Origin: SZUA-430 sp040080835
GTDB taxonomy: Bacteria; Pseudomonadota; Alphaproteobacteria; Micropepsales; Micropepsaceae
Length of the DNA stretch: 64,000 bases
NCBI GenBank assembly: GCA_040080835.1
Contig: JBEBHP010000006.1
Location: 62,001 to 126,000, forward strand
Direction of reading: 5' to 3'
Position numbers and translations under genes: made by a program. The notes below the pieces were generated by a model. That model ran no database searches. It saw nothing but the letters and a program-made list of their open reading frames with translations, and was not told where the DNA came from. Positions 24,182 to 32,908 of this stretch are shown here, piece by piece; position 1 is the stretch's first letter, and each line of letters opens with the position of its first letter.

Positions 24182-26947
24182 TTGTCCGACAAAATTAAAG
24201 ATAATCCTGCGTCCGGTCAGCCGGGCAGGCCCGGCGGCGAGATTCACAACATCTCGATCGAAGACGAGATGAAGCGTTCATATCTCGATTACGCGATGAG
24301 CGTGATCGTGAGTCGTGCACTTCCCGATGCGCGAGACGGCCTCAAACCGGTTCACCGCCGCATCCTGTATGCGATGCAGGAAGCCGGTTACACACACAGC
24401 AAGCACTACCGCAAATCGGCCCGCGTCGTCGGTGACGTCATTGGTAAATACCACCCGCACGGCGACCAGTCGGTCTACGACGCGTTGGTGCGCATGGCGC
24501 AGGAATTTTCCATGCGCGTGCAGCTGGTTGACGGGCAGGGCAACTTTGGTTCGGTGGACGGCGACCCGCCAGCGGCCATGCGGTACACCGAAGTCCGCAT
24601 GACGCGCGCCGCGGAAGCGCTGCTCGCCGACATCGATCTGGACACCGTTGACTTCCAGGCGAACTACGACAACCAGGACCACGAACCGATCGTCCTGCCG
24701 GCCCGCATTCCGAACCTGCTGGTCAACGGCTCGTCCGGTATCGCAGTCGGCATGGCAACCAACATACCGCCGCACAATCTGGGCGAGGTGGTGGACGGTT
24801 GCCTGGCCTACATCGCCGATCCCGACATCGGGATCGAGCAGTTGGTCGACATCGTCCCGGGACCTGACTTTCCGACCTACGGCCAGATCATGGGCCGAAA
24901 CGCGGCACGTATCGCACTGCTGCGCGGTCGCGGCGGCGTTGTCGTGCGCGCACGCACCTCGGTCGAAACGATCCGCAAGGACCGCGAAGCGATCATCATT
25001 ACCGAGCTGCCGTATCAGGTGAACAAGGCTCACCTGCTGGAACGCATCTCAGAGCTCGTGCATGAAAAGCGCATCGAGGGCATTTCGGACGCGCGCGACG
25101 AGTCCGACCGCCAGGGCATGCGCGTCGTCATCGAGCTCAAGCGCGATGCAATGGCCGACGTCGTGCTGAACCAGCTCTTCCGCTTCACCGCGATGCAGTC
25201 ATCGTTTGGCGTCAACATGCTGGCGCTCGACCGCGGCCGTCCGATCCTGATGAACCTCAAGGACATGATCTGCGCCTTCGTGAATTTCCGCGAAGAGGTG
25301 GTCACGCGCCGCACCAAGAAACTGCTCAGCGACGCCCGCGACAAGGCTCATATCCTGGTCGGCCTCGCGATCGCCGTTGCCAATATCGACGAATTCATCC
25401 GCATCATCCGCTCGAGCCCGGATGCCGCGACCGCTCGCCAGCGCCTGACCGAGCGTGCCTGGCCGGCGCTCGACGTGGCACCGCTCGTGGCCCTCGTCGA
25501 CGACCCGCGCCATGCCATGCAGGCCGATGGCACGCTGAGGCTGTCCGACGAACAGGCGCGCGCCATTCTTGAATTGCGCCTTCAGAGACTGACGGCTCTC
25601 GGCCGTGATGAAATCGGCAACGACCTTCTGGGTCTGGGCAAGTCGATCGAGGAATACCTTGCGATCCTTCGCTCGCGCGAAAAGCTGATGACTGTGGTCA
25701 AGGACGAACTCATTGCCATCAAGGCCGAGTTCGCGACCCCCCGCCGCACGGAAATCATCGAAGGCGGCGACGAAGTTGAAGACGAAGACCTGATCCAGCG
25801 TGAAGATATGGTCGTGACGGTCACGCACCAGGGCTACATCAAGCGCGTTCCGCTGAACGCCTATCGCGTCCAGGGCCGTGGCGGAAAAGGCCGCTCGGCA
25901 ATGGCGACGAAAGAAGAGGATTTCGTATCAAACCTCTTCATCGCAACGACCCATCAGCCGCTGCTGTTCTTCTCGTCAAACGGCATGGCCTATGTCCTCA
26001 AGACCTGGCGTTTGCCGCTGGCAACACCCCAGGGCAAGGGCAAGGCCCTCATCAATCTGTTGCCGCTCAAGGAAGGCGAAAAAGTCACGCGGGTCCTCGC
26101 GCTGCCAGAAGAAGAAGCCGAGTGGGACAAGTTCGAAGTCATGTTTGCGACGAAGTCAGGTGACGTGCGTCGCAACCTGCTCTCGGACTTCACGAATATC
26201 CGTGCGACCGGCAAGATCGCCATGAAGATCGCCGAAGGCGATGCCATCGTGGGAGTCTCGCTGGCGAACAAGACTGATGATGTGCTGCTGACGACACGTC
26301 TGGGCAAATGTATCCGCTTCTCGACTGAAGACGTCCGCGTCTTCAAGGGGCGCGACTCGACGGGCGTTCGCGGCGTGAAGCTTGCCGAAGGCGACGAAGT
26401 CGTCTCGATGACCATCCTTCGCCACGTCGACACGACAGTGGAAGAGGCTCGAGCCTATCTGAAAATGGCAGCCATTGCCCGCAGAGCCGCTGGCGAAGAC
26501 GGCGATAGTGCCGAACCCGTCGCCGATGAGGCCGAAGAAGGTGGCGTCGCGGAAGTGGCGCTTTCAACTGAACGCTATGCGGAACTCGGCGCCCAGGAAC
26601 AGTTCGTTCTAACCATATCGGAAAGCGGTTTCGGCAAGCGCAGTAGCGCCTACGAATACCGTGTCACCGGTCGTGGCGGCTCAGGCATCGTGGCCATGGC
26701 CATGAACAAGAAGAACGCACGTATCGCCGCGTCCTTCCCGGTAGAAGTCACGGACCAGCTCATGCTGATCACCGACGGTGGCCAGACTATCCGCGTGGCT
26801 GTCTCGCAGATCCGCCAGGCCGGTCGCGCCACTCAGGGCGTCATCGTGTTCCGTCTCTCCGAAGGCGAACGCGTCGTGTCCGTCGAACGTATTGGCGAAG
26901 CGCAGGAGATCGAGGGCGGCGAAGCGACTGAAGCAGGCGAGGCTTAA
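24182..26947 (+). CDS. gyrA: DNA gyrase subunit A
   Basis: GyrA (921 residues) is the cleavage-rejoining subunit of gyrase, which adds negative supercoils. The catalytic tyrosine is Tyr135 in AMRYTEVRM, and the C-terminal beta-pinwheel has the GyrA box (QGRGGKG). The quinolone-contact loop reads HPHGDQSVYD (residues 91-100), so the position of E. coli Ser83 is Gln96 and Asp87 is Asp100. An acidic insertion of about 50 residues (near 757-805, ending RYAELGAQ) splits the last blades, and the tail is Glu-rich. The start appears to be TTG 24182; no strong ribosome binding site is visible. GyrB is not in the window. Confidence 0.97.
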   Translation: MSDKIKDNPASGQPGRPGGEIHNISIEDEMKRSYLDYAMSVIVSRALPDARDGLKPVHRRILYAMQEAGYTHSKHYRKSARVVGDVIGKYHPHGDQSVYDALVRMAQEFSMRVQLVDGQGNFGSVDGDPPAAMRYTEVRMTRAAEALLADIDLDTVDFQANYDNQDHEPIVLPARIPNLLVNGSSGIAVGMATNIPPHNLGEVVDGCLAYIADPDIGIEQLVDIVPGPDFPTYGQIMGRNAARIALLRGRGGVVVRARTSVETIRKDREAIIITELPYQVNKAHLLERISELVHEKRIEGISDARDESDRQGMRVVIELKRDAMADVVLNQLFRFTAMQSSFGVNMLALDRGRPILMNLKDMICAFVNFREEVVTRRTKKLLSDARDKAHILVGLAIAVANIDEFIRIIRSSPDAATARQRLTERAWPALDVAPLVALVDDPRHAMQADGTLRLSDEQARAILELRLQRLTALGRDEIGNDLLGLGKSIEEYLAILRSREKLMTVVKDELIAIKAEFATPRRTEIIEGGDEVEDEDLIQREDMVVTVTHQGYIKRVPLNAYRVQGRGGKGRSAMATKEEDFVSNLFIATTHQPLLFFSSNGMAYVLKTWRLPLATPQGKGKALINLLPLKEGEKVTRVLALPEEEAEWDKFEVMFATKSGDVRRNLLSDFTNIRATGKIAMKIAEGDAIVGVSLANKTDDVLLTTRLGKCIRFSTEDVRVFKGRDSTGVRGVKLAEGDEVVSMTILRHVDTTVEEARAYLKMAAIARRAAGEDGDSAEPVADEAEEGGVAEVALSTERYAELGAQEQFVLTISESGFGKRSSAYEYRVTGRGGSGIVAMAMNKKNARIAASFPVEVTDQLMLITDGGQTIRVAVSQIRQAGRATQGVIVFRLSEGERVVSVERIGEAQEIEGGEATEAGEA

Positions 26948-27086
26948 CCATCAGCGCGGCCAAGTCTCTGTCGTCAACACCGATACCAAACCCGCCAGCC
27001 GGACCGCGCGCCAAAATCGCGCGTTCCAACCGGACAGACTCACACTAATATGCGCGCCTCACGCGCTCTCACAGGGTTGGCACGAA

Positions 27087-27614
27087 ATGGCGAAGCGGAC
27101 GGGACTTTATCCTGGCACTTTTGACCCGATCACCAACGGGCACCTCGATATCATTGCCCGTGCTTCCAAACTCGTCGACAACCTCGTCATCGGCGTCGCC
27201 ATCAACGAATCGAAAGGCCCGCTTTTCCCGCTCGATGAGCGCGTCGAAATGGTCCAGCACGAAACTGCCAAGATCGCAAAGAATTCCGGCGTAACGATTA
27301 CCGTTGAGCCGTTCGACATACTGCTTATGCATTTCGCAGAAAAGGTTGGTGCCCAGACCATTATTCGCGGCCTGCGCGCGGTGTCGGATTTCGAGTACGA
27401 ATTCCAGATGGTCGGCATGAACATGCAACTGAACCGCGAGATCGAAACCGTCTTCCTGATGGCGGGCGCCGAGCACCAGTCCATCGCCTCGCGGCTGGTC
27501 AAGGAGATTGCCTCGCTTGGCGGCGACATCACCCACTTCACGACGCCCTATGTGGTGAAGAAAGTTCACGCCAAACTGGCTGCGCGCGGCATCAAGTTCG
27601 CAAAGCAGAAATAG
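27087..27614 (+). CDS. coaD: Phosphopantetheine adenylyltransferase
   Basis: CoaD (175 residues) transfers AMP from ATP to 4'-phosphopantetheine, the fourth step of coenzyme A synthesis. The nucleotidyltransferase motif GTFDPITNGHLD is at residues 10-21, with His19 of TNGH, and the later motif reads HQSIASRLVKE. FxLMH.FA and TIIRGLRAVSDFEYE are typical of CoaD. The frame is open about 300 bp upstream, but the ATG at 27087 aligns with the family. It lies between gyrA and the queuosine genes. Confidence 0.97.
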   Translation: MAKRTGLYPGTFDPITNGHLDIIARASKLVDNLVIGVAINESKGPLFPLDERVEMVQHETAKIAKNSGVTITVEPFDILLMHFAEKVGAQTIIRGLRAVSDFEYEFQMVGMNMQLNREIETVFLMAGAEHQSIASRLVKEIASLGGDITHFTTPYVVKKVHAKLAARGIKFAKQK

Positions 27615-27622
27615 AGATATAA

Positions 27623-28678
27623 TTGCGCGTCGCCGATTTCGATTTCGAACTGCCACAGGACCTGATTGCACTTCGACCGGCCGTACCGCGTGACTCCGCA
27701 CGGCTCCTGATCGTGCGCGAGGGATGTCCTGACTTCTTCGAGGCAACGATCGGCGATCTGCCTGGATATCTGGACCAGGGCGACGTCTGCGTCTTCAACG
27801 ACACGCGGGTAATCCGGGCCCAGCTCTTCGGGGTGAGACCCGCACGCGAAGCCAGCCCGGATTCAAGGATTGAAGTGACGCTGCACAAGCGACTGGATAC
27901 GACGCACTGGGCAGCATTCGCAAAGCCGGGCCGCAAGCTGAATATCGCCGATGAGATCCGCTTTGCGCCCGGCTTCAGCGCAAGCGTCCAGGCACGACGG
28001 CCCAGCGGCGAGATCCACCTGCGCTTCAATGTCGGTGGCGCGGCACTCGACCTCGCGATCGCGGAGCACGGCGTCATGCCGCTGCCGCCCTACATTGCAG
28101 GCAGGCGCCCCGCTGACGTTCATGACCAGGAAGATTACCAGACCATGTTCGCCATGGTTGATGGTGCCGTGGCAGCACCAACCGCTGGCTTGCATTTCAC
28201 GCCCGACCTGCTGTCTTCACTCGAAGGTCGCGGGGTCAAGACGGCGTCGGTGACCTTGCATGTGGGCGCAGGCACGTTCCTGCCTGTGAAAGTGGATGAG
28301 ACAGATGAGCACGTCATGCACGCAGAATGGGGCAGTGTCCCCGAAAGAACGGCAAGCCTGATCAATGAGGCGAAGGCAGCACATCACAGGGTCATGTCCG
28401 TGGGCACAACAAGCCTGCGCACGCTTGAGGCCGCGAGCAACCCGGAACTCAAGCCATGGGAGGGCGATACGAGTATTTTCATAACACCCGGCTACCGGTT
28501 CAAGACCGTCGACACGCTCCTGACCAATTTCCATTTGCCTCGGTCAACGCTATTCATGCTGGTGTCCGCCTTTTGCGGTCTGGAGACGATGCGCGCGGCC
28601 TACGCCCATGCTATTGAGCAGCGCTTTCGTTTTTACTCCTACGGCGACGCCTGCCTTTTGATCCGCAACCGCACATGA
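27623..28678 (+). CDS. queA: QueA, tRNA ribosyltransferase-isomerase
   Basis: QueA (351 residues) transfers and rearranges the ribosyl part of S-adenosylmethionine onto 7-aminomethyl-deazaguanine in tRNA, giving epoxyqueuosine. The start is a TTG nine bases after the coaD stop, opening with RVADFDFELPQDLIALRP. Typical blocks are VFNDTRVI, AAPTAGLHFT, HVGAGTFLPV and TNFHLPRSTLFMLVSAFCG. Its TGA overlaps the tgt ATG by four bases, coupling the two queuosine enzymes. Confidence 0.97.
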   Translation: MRVADFDFELPQDLIALRPAVPRDSARLLIVREGCPDFFEATIGDLPGYLDQGDVCVFNDTRVIRAQLFGVRPAREASPDSRIEVTLHKRLDTTHWAAFAKPGRKLNIADEIRFAPGFSASVQARRPSGEIHLRFNVGGAALDLAIAEHGVMPLPPYIAGRRPADVHDQEDYQTMFAMVDGAVAAPTAGLHFTPDLLSSLEGRGVKTASVTLHVGAGTFLPVKVDETDEHVMHAEWGSVPERTASLINEAKAAHHRVMSVGTTSLRTLEAASNPELKPWEGDTSIFITPGYRFKTVDTLLTNFHLPRSTLFMLVSAFCGLETMRAAYAHAIEQRFRFYSYGDACLLIRNRT

Positions 28679-29802
28679 CCGAATTCAGCTTCAGCATCAC
28701 TGCCAGCGACGGCGCTGCTCGCACCGGGACAATATCGACGGCGCGCGGCGAAATTCGCACGCCCGCCTTCATGCCGGTCGGCACGGCGGGTACAGTGAAA
28801 GCCATGCTGCCGGAAAGCGTCCGCGAGACCGGTGCCGACATCGTGCTCGGCAACACCTACCACCTGATGCTGCGGCCATCAGCCGAGCGCGTTGCGAAGC
28901 TGGGCGGTCTGCACAGGATGATGAACTGGTCGCGCCCGATCCTGACGGACTCCGGCGGCTTCCAGGTGATGTCGCTCGCCCAGCTGCGCAAACTTGACGA
29001 GAACGGCGTGTCGTTCCAGTCGCACATCGATGGCGCGCAGTTCCTGCTGACGCCGGAGCGCTCGATGGAAATCCAGGCGCTGCTGGGTTCCGACATCCAC
29101 ATGGTGCTTGATGAGTGCACGCCATTTCCCGCCACCGAGAAGGAAGCCGAAGCCTCGATGGAACTCTCGACCCGCTGGGCAAAGCGTTCCAAGGCAGCGT
29201 TCCACGAGGCGCCTGGTCGTGCGCTGTTCGGTATCGTTCAGGGCAGCGTCTATCCGCGGTTACGTGAACGCTCGGCGGCTGCTCTGAAAGAGTTCAGCTT
29301 CCCCGGCTACGCTGTGGGAGGACTGGCCGTGGGCGAGGGTCAGGCGCGCATGCTTGAAGTGCTGGACTTCACGGTCCCGCATTTGCCTCAGGATCGCCCG
29401 CGTTATCTGATGGGTGTCGGCAAGCCCGGCGATATCATCGGCGCCGTTGCGCGCGGCATCGACATGTTCGACTGCGTGCTGCCGACGCGTTCGGGTCGAA
29501 ACGGGCAGGCGTTCACAACACGTGGCCCGGTGAATCTGCGCAACGCCAGGCACACTGACGACCAGCGACCGCTGGAAGCAGGTTGCAGGTGTCCCGCCTG
29601 CCGACAGTACTCGCGCGCCTACCTGCACCATCTCGTGAAATCCGAAGAGATCCTCGCCTCGATGCTGATCACCTGGCACAACCTCACGCACTACCAGGAC
29701 CTGATGCAGGGTTTGCGGGATGCGATCGTCGAAAGGCGCCTGCCCACCCACATAACAGCCATCACAGCCTCATACGGCAGCGGCGACATCGACCCTCAAT
29801 AG
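28675..29802 (+). CDS. tgt: tRNA-guanine transglycosylase
   Basis: Tgt (375 residues) exchanges guanine 34 for preQ1 in tRNAs with GUN anticodons. Asp92 in LTDSGGFQVMSL is the general base or substrate ligand, and the nucleophile is Asp266 in DMFDCVLPTRSGRNG. The zinc site is Cys304, Cys306, Cys309 and His335 (CRCPAC ... WHN). It overlaps queA by four bases. A REP-like element begins two bases after the stop. Confidence 0.98.
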   Translation: MTEFSFSITASDGAARTGTISTARGEIRTPAFMPVGTAGTVKAMLPESVRETGADIVLGNTYHLMLRPSAERVAKLGGLHRMMNWSRPILTDSGGFQVMSLAQLRKLDENGVSFQSHIDGAQFLLTPERSMEIQALLGSDIHMVLDECTPFPATEKEAEASMELSTRWAKRSKAAFHEAPGRALFGIVQGSVYPRLRERSAAALKEFSFPGYAVGGLAVGEGQARMLEVLDFTVPHLPQDRPRYLMGVGKPGDIIGAVARGIDMFDCVLPTRSGRNGQAFTTRGPVNLRNARHTDDQRPLEAGCRCPACRQYSRAYLHHLVKSEEILASMLITWHNLTHYQDLMQGLRDAIVERRLPTHITAITASYGSGDIDPQ

Positions 29803-29803
29803 C

Positions 29804-29944
29804 GTCATCCTGCTCGCTATGCAGCACGCGAGTGCTGCGTTGCGAGCGGGACCCAAACGAGGTGAGGCCTGTCCGTCAAGGTGTCACCACGTATGGGTCC
29901 CAAACGCACAGCACCGCTTCGCGCTGCAATGCGTTCGGGATGAC
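29804..29944. repeat. Pair of inverted REP-like elements after tgt
   Basis: The first unit (29804-29851) begins GTCATCCTGCTCGC and ends GTTGCGAGCGGGA. The second (29898-29944) is a related unit in the opposite direction, beginning GTCATCCCGAACGC on the minus strand and ending near TTTGGGACC. The first is close to the element at 18631-18677. They occupy the gap between convergent genes. Confidence 0.6.
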
Positions 29945-29969
29945 AAAATTGGGATTGTTCACTGCGTCT

Positions 29970-30869
29970 TCAAGGCACCGCTTTCAGCGCCGCCAGCACA
30001 CCCGCCTTCATCGGCGCATAGTCCGGATCACTGCTCGCATTGGCGTTGACGTAAATCGTCGAAAGGAACAACGTCACATCGTGCCGACGTGCGAGGCCAC
30101 TCATCGACAGATACCAGTTGTCCCACGTACCAAGTGGACCGGGACCAGCGATCGAAGCAAACCACGCGGTCCACTCCGCTTCGGTGAACATTTTGCGTCC
30201 CGCCATCAGAAGCACGGGACGCGCCAGCCGCTCGCTTTCACCCGTGATGTATGAGACGCCCACAGGCGCGACTTGGGCTGCGACTGCATCGCGAATGCGC
30301 ACAATCTCCGGTTTGCCAACAAGCGGGTTCAGGACCAGTTGCATCAGCAGGTCCGACGTATGGGCAACGGCGTGCCGATAGCCTTGCCTCGGATCAAAGC
30401 CGCGATAGTCGTTGATGCTGACCATGTAGTTGACCGAAGTGTTCAGCAACCGCATCCGCTGATCGGTCGATAGAAAAGTTTTCACCCGGTCAGCGCGCGC
30501 AACTTCCGACAGAACCAGCGCCGCAAAGGGCCTCCGAAACCCGAGCGGATCGGAGGCATTGATCTGCTTCTGGAGGTTATCCGACAACGCGAGCATCGTC
30601 TGTTCATCCAGCAGGCGGCTGCGCATGTAGAACCGGAGCGCCTCGAACGCGATGCCGTCGCGGATTTTCGGATCCGGGTCTGCGAGACACCCGGCCAGGT
30701 CGAGCGCAAACTGATTGCGTTCGCTGTCGCTGGGAATTTGCCAACTGGCGGCCTTGAGCGCCTCAAGTGCGTTCCGGCTTTTGCCACCGGGCGTGCAGGA
30801 CGCTTGCGCTTCGGCGAGTGCAAGTGATGCGAGCAGCACTATCGCGAGTGTGCGGATCAGAACGGTCAT
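29970..30869 (-). CDS. Exported DUF2785 family protein
   Basis: This 299-residue protein has a signal peptide (about residues 1-24, ending AEAQA). The mature part matches the DUF2785 pattern: DPDPKIRDGIAFEALRFYMRSRLL, GFRRPFAALVLSEVARADR, DYRGFDPRQGYRHAVAHTSDLLMQLVLNP. The family is all-helical with no known activity; most members I recall are cytosolic, so export is a small oddity. GGGGGAATC precedes the ATG at 30869, and the longer frame upstream overlaps the neighbouring TPR gene and is unlikely. Confidence 0.85.
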   Translation of the reverse strand: MTVLIRTLAIVLLASLALAEAQASCTPGGKSRNALEALKAASWQIPSDSERNQFALDLAGCLADPDPKIRDGIAFEALRFYMRSRLLDEQTMLALSDNLQKQINASDPLGFRRPFAALVLSEVARADRVKTFLSTDQRMRLLNTSVNYMVSINDYRGFDPRQGYRHAVAHTSDLLMQLVLNPLVGKPEIVRIRDAVAAQVAPVGVSYITGESERLARPVLLMAGRKMFTEAEWTAWFASIAGPGPLGTWDNWYLSMSGLARRHDVTLFLSTIYVNANASSDPDYAPMKAGVLAALKAVP

Positions 30870-30951
30870 GATTCCCCCAAGGCCAACAGTATGCGTCCCA
30901 GCATACCAGCCCGAGGGCGACTGGATTTCACATCTGCGCGAGCAAGGCCCT

Positions 30952-31602
30952 TTACCCGGGCGCTTCGATCCCCAGTTTCCTGAGATCGTCATCAGCGTGT
31001 GAGCTCATGCCACGCGCTTCGCGGACGTCCGCTTGTCCCTTGTCGGCATTGTCCAGCTTGATCCTGGACACGCCGCGCGCGAACAGCGCCTGGTAATAGG
31101 ACGGCAGGAGCGAGTAGGCCTTGTCGAAATCCGTTTCAGCCTTCGCGAATTCGGCCAGTCTGAACTTGATGACGCCGCGCATGAAATACGCCGGCGCAAA
31201 ATCGGCCTTGGTTCTGGTGACCTGGTCAAGGTCCGACTGGGCAGCACCCAGGTCATTAGCGGCCATGTAAGCCAGCGCACGCTGAAAGCGGAAGTCCGGC
31301 TTGTCCTGGATTGAAACCGCCTTGCTCAGGTCGGTCAGGGCCTGTCCCGCGTCGCCGATCGCCATATAGGCCCCGGCACGATAGGCATAGTATTCGCTTT
31401 CATGAGGGTGCTTTACGCGACCGGAATTGATGATCTTGCTGCAGGTTGCGATCTGTACCTTTGCGTCTGCGCCTGCAAAACCCATGCACATCCTCAGGTC
31501 CGCTTCGGTGAGCGAAGACGGCCTGGCGGGTTTGGCAGACGCGGGCAAAAAGCCGCAAACAACTGCAACCGAGGCAACCAACAGCAAGGTTGGAGTTTTC
31601 AT
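30952..31602 (-). CDS. Exported TPR-repeat protein (A)
   Basis: This 216-residue protein has a signal peptide of about 23 residues (ending ASA) and then TPR repeats: YYAYRAGAYMAIGDAGQALTDLSKAVSI, FRFQRALAYMAANDLGAAQSDLDQV, PAYFMRGVIKFRLAEFAKAETDFDKAYSL. GAGGAGCGATC precedes the ATG. It starts 9 bp after a second TPR gene on the same strand, so it is probably the last gene of the surface-anchor operon starting at 34827. TPR proteins act as periplasmic scaffolds; the partner is not known. Confidence 0.85.
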   Translation of the reverse strand: MKTPTLLLVASVAVVCGFLPASAKPARPSSLTEADLRMCMGFAGADAKVQIATCSKIINSGRVKHPHESEYYAYRAGAYMAIGDAGQALTDLSKAVSIQDKPDFRFQRALAYMAANDLGAAQSDLDQVTRTKADFAPAYFMRGVIKFRLAEFAKAETDFDKAYSLLPSYYQALFARGVSRIKLDNADKGQADVREARGMSSHADDDLRKLGIEAPG

Positions 31603-31611
31603 GATCGCTCC

Positions 31612-32364
31612 TCAGTTCGCGAGAGACGCGAGTTGTAGCTTCGCTGCAGCATTGTCAGGCTCGACTGCCAGCACGGCATCAAAGTCGGCTTTCGCCTTGT
31701 CCTTGTTACCAGTGGCCGCAAAAAGCACGCCGCGATTGATATGGGCAATGACCAGCTTTGGATCCATGTCGATTGCCGTGTCCAGGTCGTCGAAAGCCTT
31801 CTCCTTGTCGCCGATCGCGATATAGGCGCTTCCGCGTGTGGCAAAGGCAGACGCATCCTTGCTGTCCAGTTCAATGGATTGCGTGAGGTCGTCGATAGCC
31901 TGCTTGTTTTGTCCAAGGCCCAGGTAAGCCAGCGCCCTGTTGTTGAAGGAGACCGTGGATTTCGGATCCAGCTTGATCACCTTGCTCAGGTCCTCCACCG
32001 CCGCGTCATATTTCTTTTGTGCGACTAATATTGTTCCGCGCCCCTGCAGGGCACGTGCAAATTCGGGCATGATCTTGAGTGCCGCATTGAAGTCCAGCAG
32101 GGCCTTGTCGTTTGCGCCTGTTTGCAGGTATGCCGCACCCCGGTTGTAGAACGTCGCAGCGCGCTGGTCCGGGAGCATCTTCGCACCCAGCAACTGCGTG
32201 CACGCCGAGATCATCGCGGTCCAGCCGGCAGGTGTCTTGCCGAAGCAGGTGTCGGCCGACGCCTGAAGCGAGGCGTTAGGTGGCGACGCGGCGAGAACCG
32301 GTGTCGGAAAGAGAACCGGCAGGGCAATCAGGCCAGCAAGCAGGATCAGACGGGTGTTTGCCAT
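31612..32364 (-). CDS. Exported TPR-repeat protein (B)
   Basis: This 250-residue protein has a signal peptide (about 1-25, ending VLAA) and five or six TPR units, for example ATFYNRGAAYLQTGANDKALLDFNAAL, VSFNNRALAYLGLGQNKQAIDDLTQSIEL and IAHINRGVLFAATGNKDKAKADFDAVLAVEP. Before the repeats it has CFGKTPAGWTAMISACTQLLG, matching the CQGG...IRGCTALVG region of the TPR protein at 36401, with two cysteines that may form a disulfide. GAGGGACC precedes the ATG. It lies 24 bp after the small secreted protein gene. Confidence 0.85.
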   Translation of the reverse strand: MANTRLILLAGLIALPVLFPTPVLAASPPNASLQASADTCFGKTPAGWTAMISACTQLLGAKMLPDQRAATFYNRGAAYLQTGANDKALLDFNAALKIMPEFARALQGRGTILVAQKKYDAAVEDLSKVIKLDPKSTVSFNNRALAYLGLGQNKQAIDDLTQSIELDSKDASAFATRGSAYIAIGDKEKAFDDLDTAIDMDPKLVIAHINRGVLFAATGNKDKAKADFDAVLAVEPDNAAAKLQLASLAN

Positions 32365-32388
32365 CGGAAGGTCCCTCGATGAATGTGC

Positions 32389-32820
32389 CTACAGGCCCTG
32401 CTTCTGGCCGTAGAGAATGGAAGATACTTCGTCGATCGAACCGCCGGGTTTGGATGCCGAGGTCTTCGTCGTACTCGTCGACGTCTGGTCACCGGTAGAG
32501 GTCTGGTCGTTGTGAACCTGGGAACCCGGTGAGTTATTGAGGATAATGCAGCTGCTGTTCGCGGTAGACGACGCACCGCTTCCCGTTGCACCCTGTCCGC
32601 TGGCACCGCTCGTGCCACCACAGATGATCGTGCTGCCGCCCGTGCCGGAGCCTGGGTTCTCCGCATTTTTGATGGCAATCGCGATAGCTGCCCGGTTTTG
32701 ATACGAGAAATTCCAGGGTGATTTGCCCATCAGCGGATCGTCAGCCAGCGCGGTGCCTGCGATTGAAACGCACGCCACCAGTCCGGACAGTCCCACAACA
32801 ATTTTGGATACTTGCACCAT
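32389..32820 (-). CDS. Small secreted Gly/Ser/Thr-rich protein of the holdfast-anchor locus
   Basis: This 143-residue protein has a signal peptide of about 26 residues (ending ALA). The mature part contains NFSYQNRAAIAIAIKNAEN, two cysteines (STIICGG and NSSCIILNN), a Gly/Ser-rich stretch and a polar Thr/Ser/Gln tail (QTSTGDQTSTSTTKTS). AGGAGCAAGACA precedes the ATG. Low complexity and position after HfaB- and HfaD-like genes suggest a cell-surface or amyloid-like subunit; the layout is loosely like HfaA of Caulobacter, but the match is too weak for a name. Confidence 0.7.
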   Translation of the reverse strand: MVQVSKIVVGLSGLVACVSIAGTALADDPLMGKSPWNFSYQNRAAIAIAIKNAENPGSGTGGSTIICGGTSGASGQGATGSGASSTANSSCIILNNSPGSQVHNDQTSTGDQTSTSTTKTSASKPGGSIDEVSSILYGQKQGL

Positions 32821-32908
32821 TGTCTTGCTCCTGAATGAAAGGGGACAGCAGGTCCCGGAGGACCCGCTGCCTGTATTGACGGCCCCGTCAGGGCCTTTCA
32901 GCTTACGG

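Noticed and set aside
24278..25828. Long minus-strand frames opposite gyrA (251 and 209 codons)
   Set aside because: They are shadows of gyrA codon bias, with no ribosome binding site and Val/Asp/His-rich composition typical of antisense frames.
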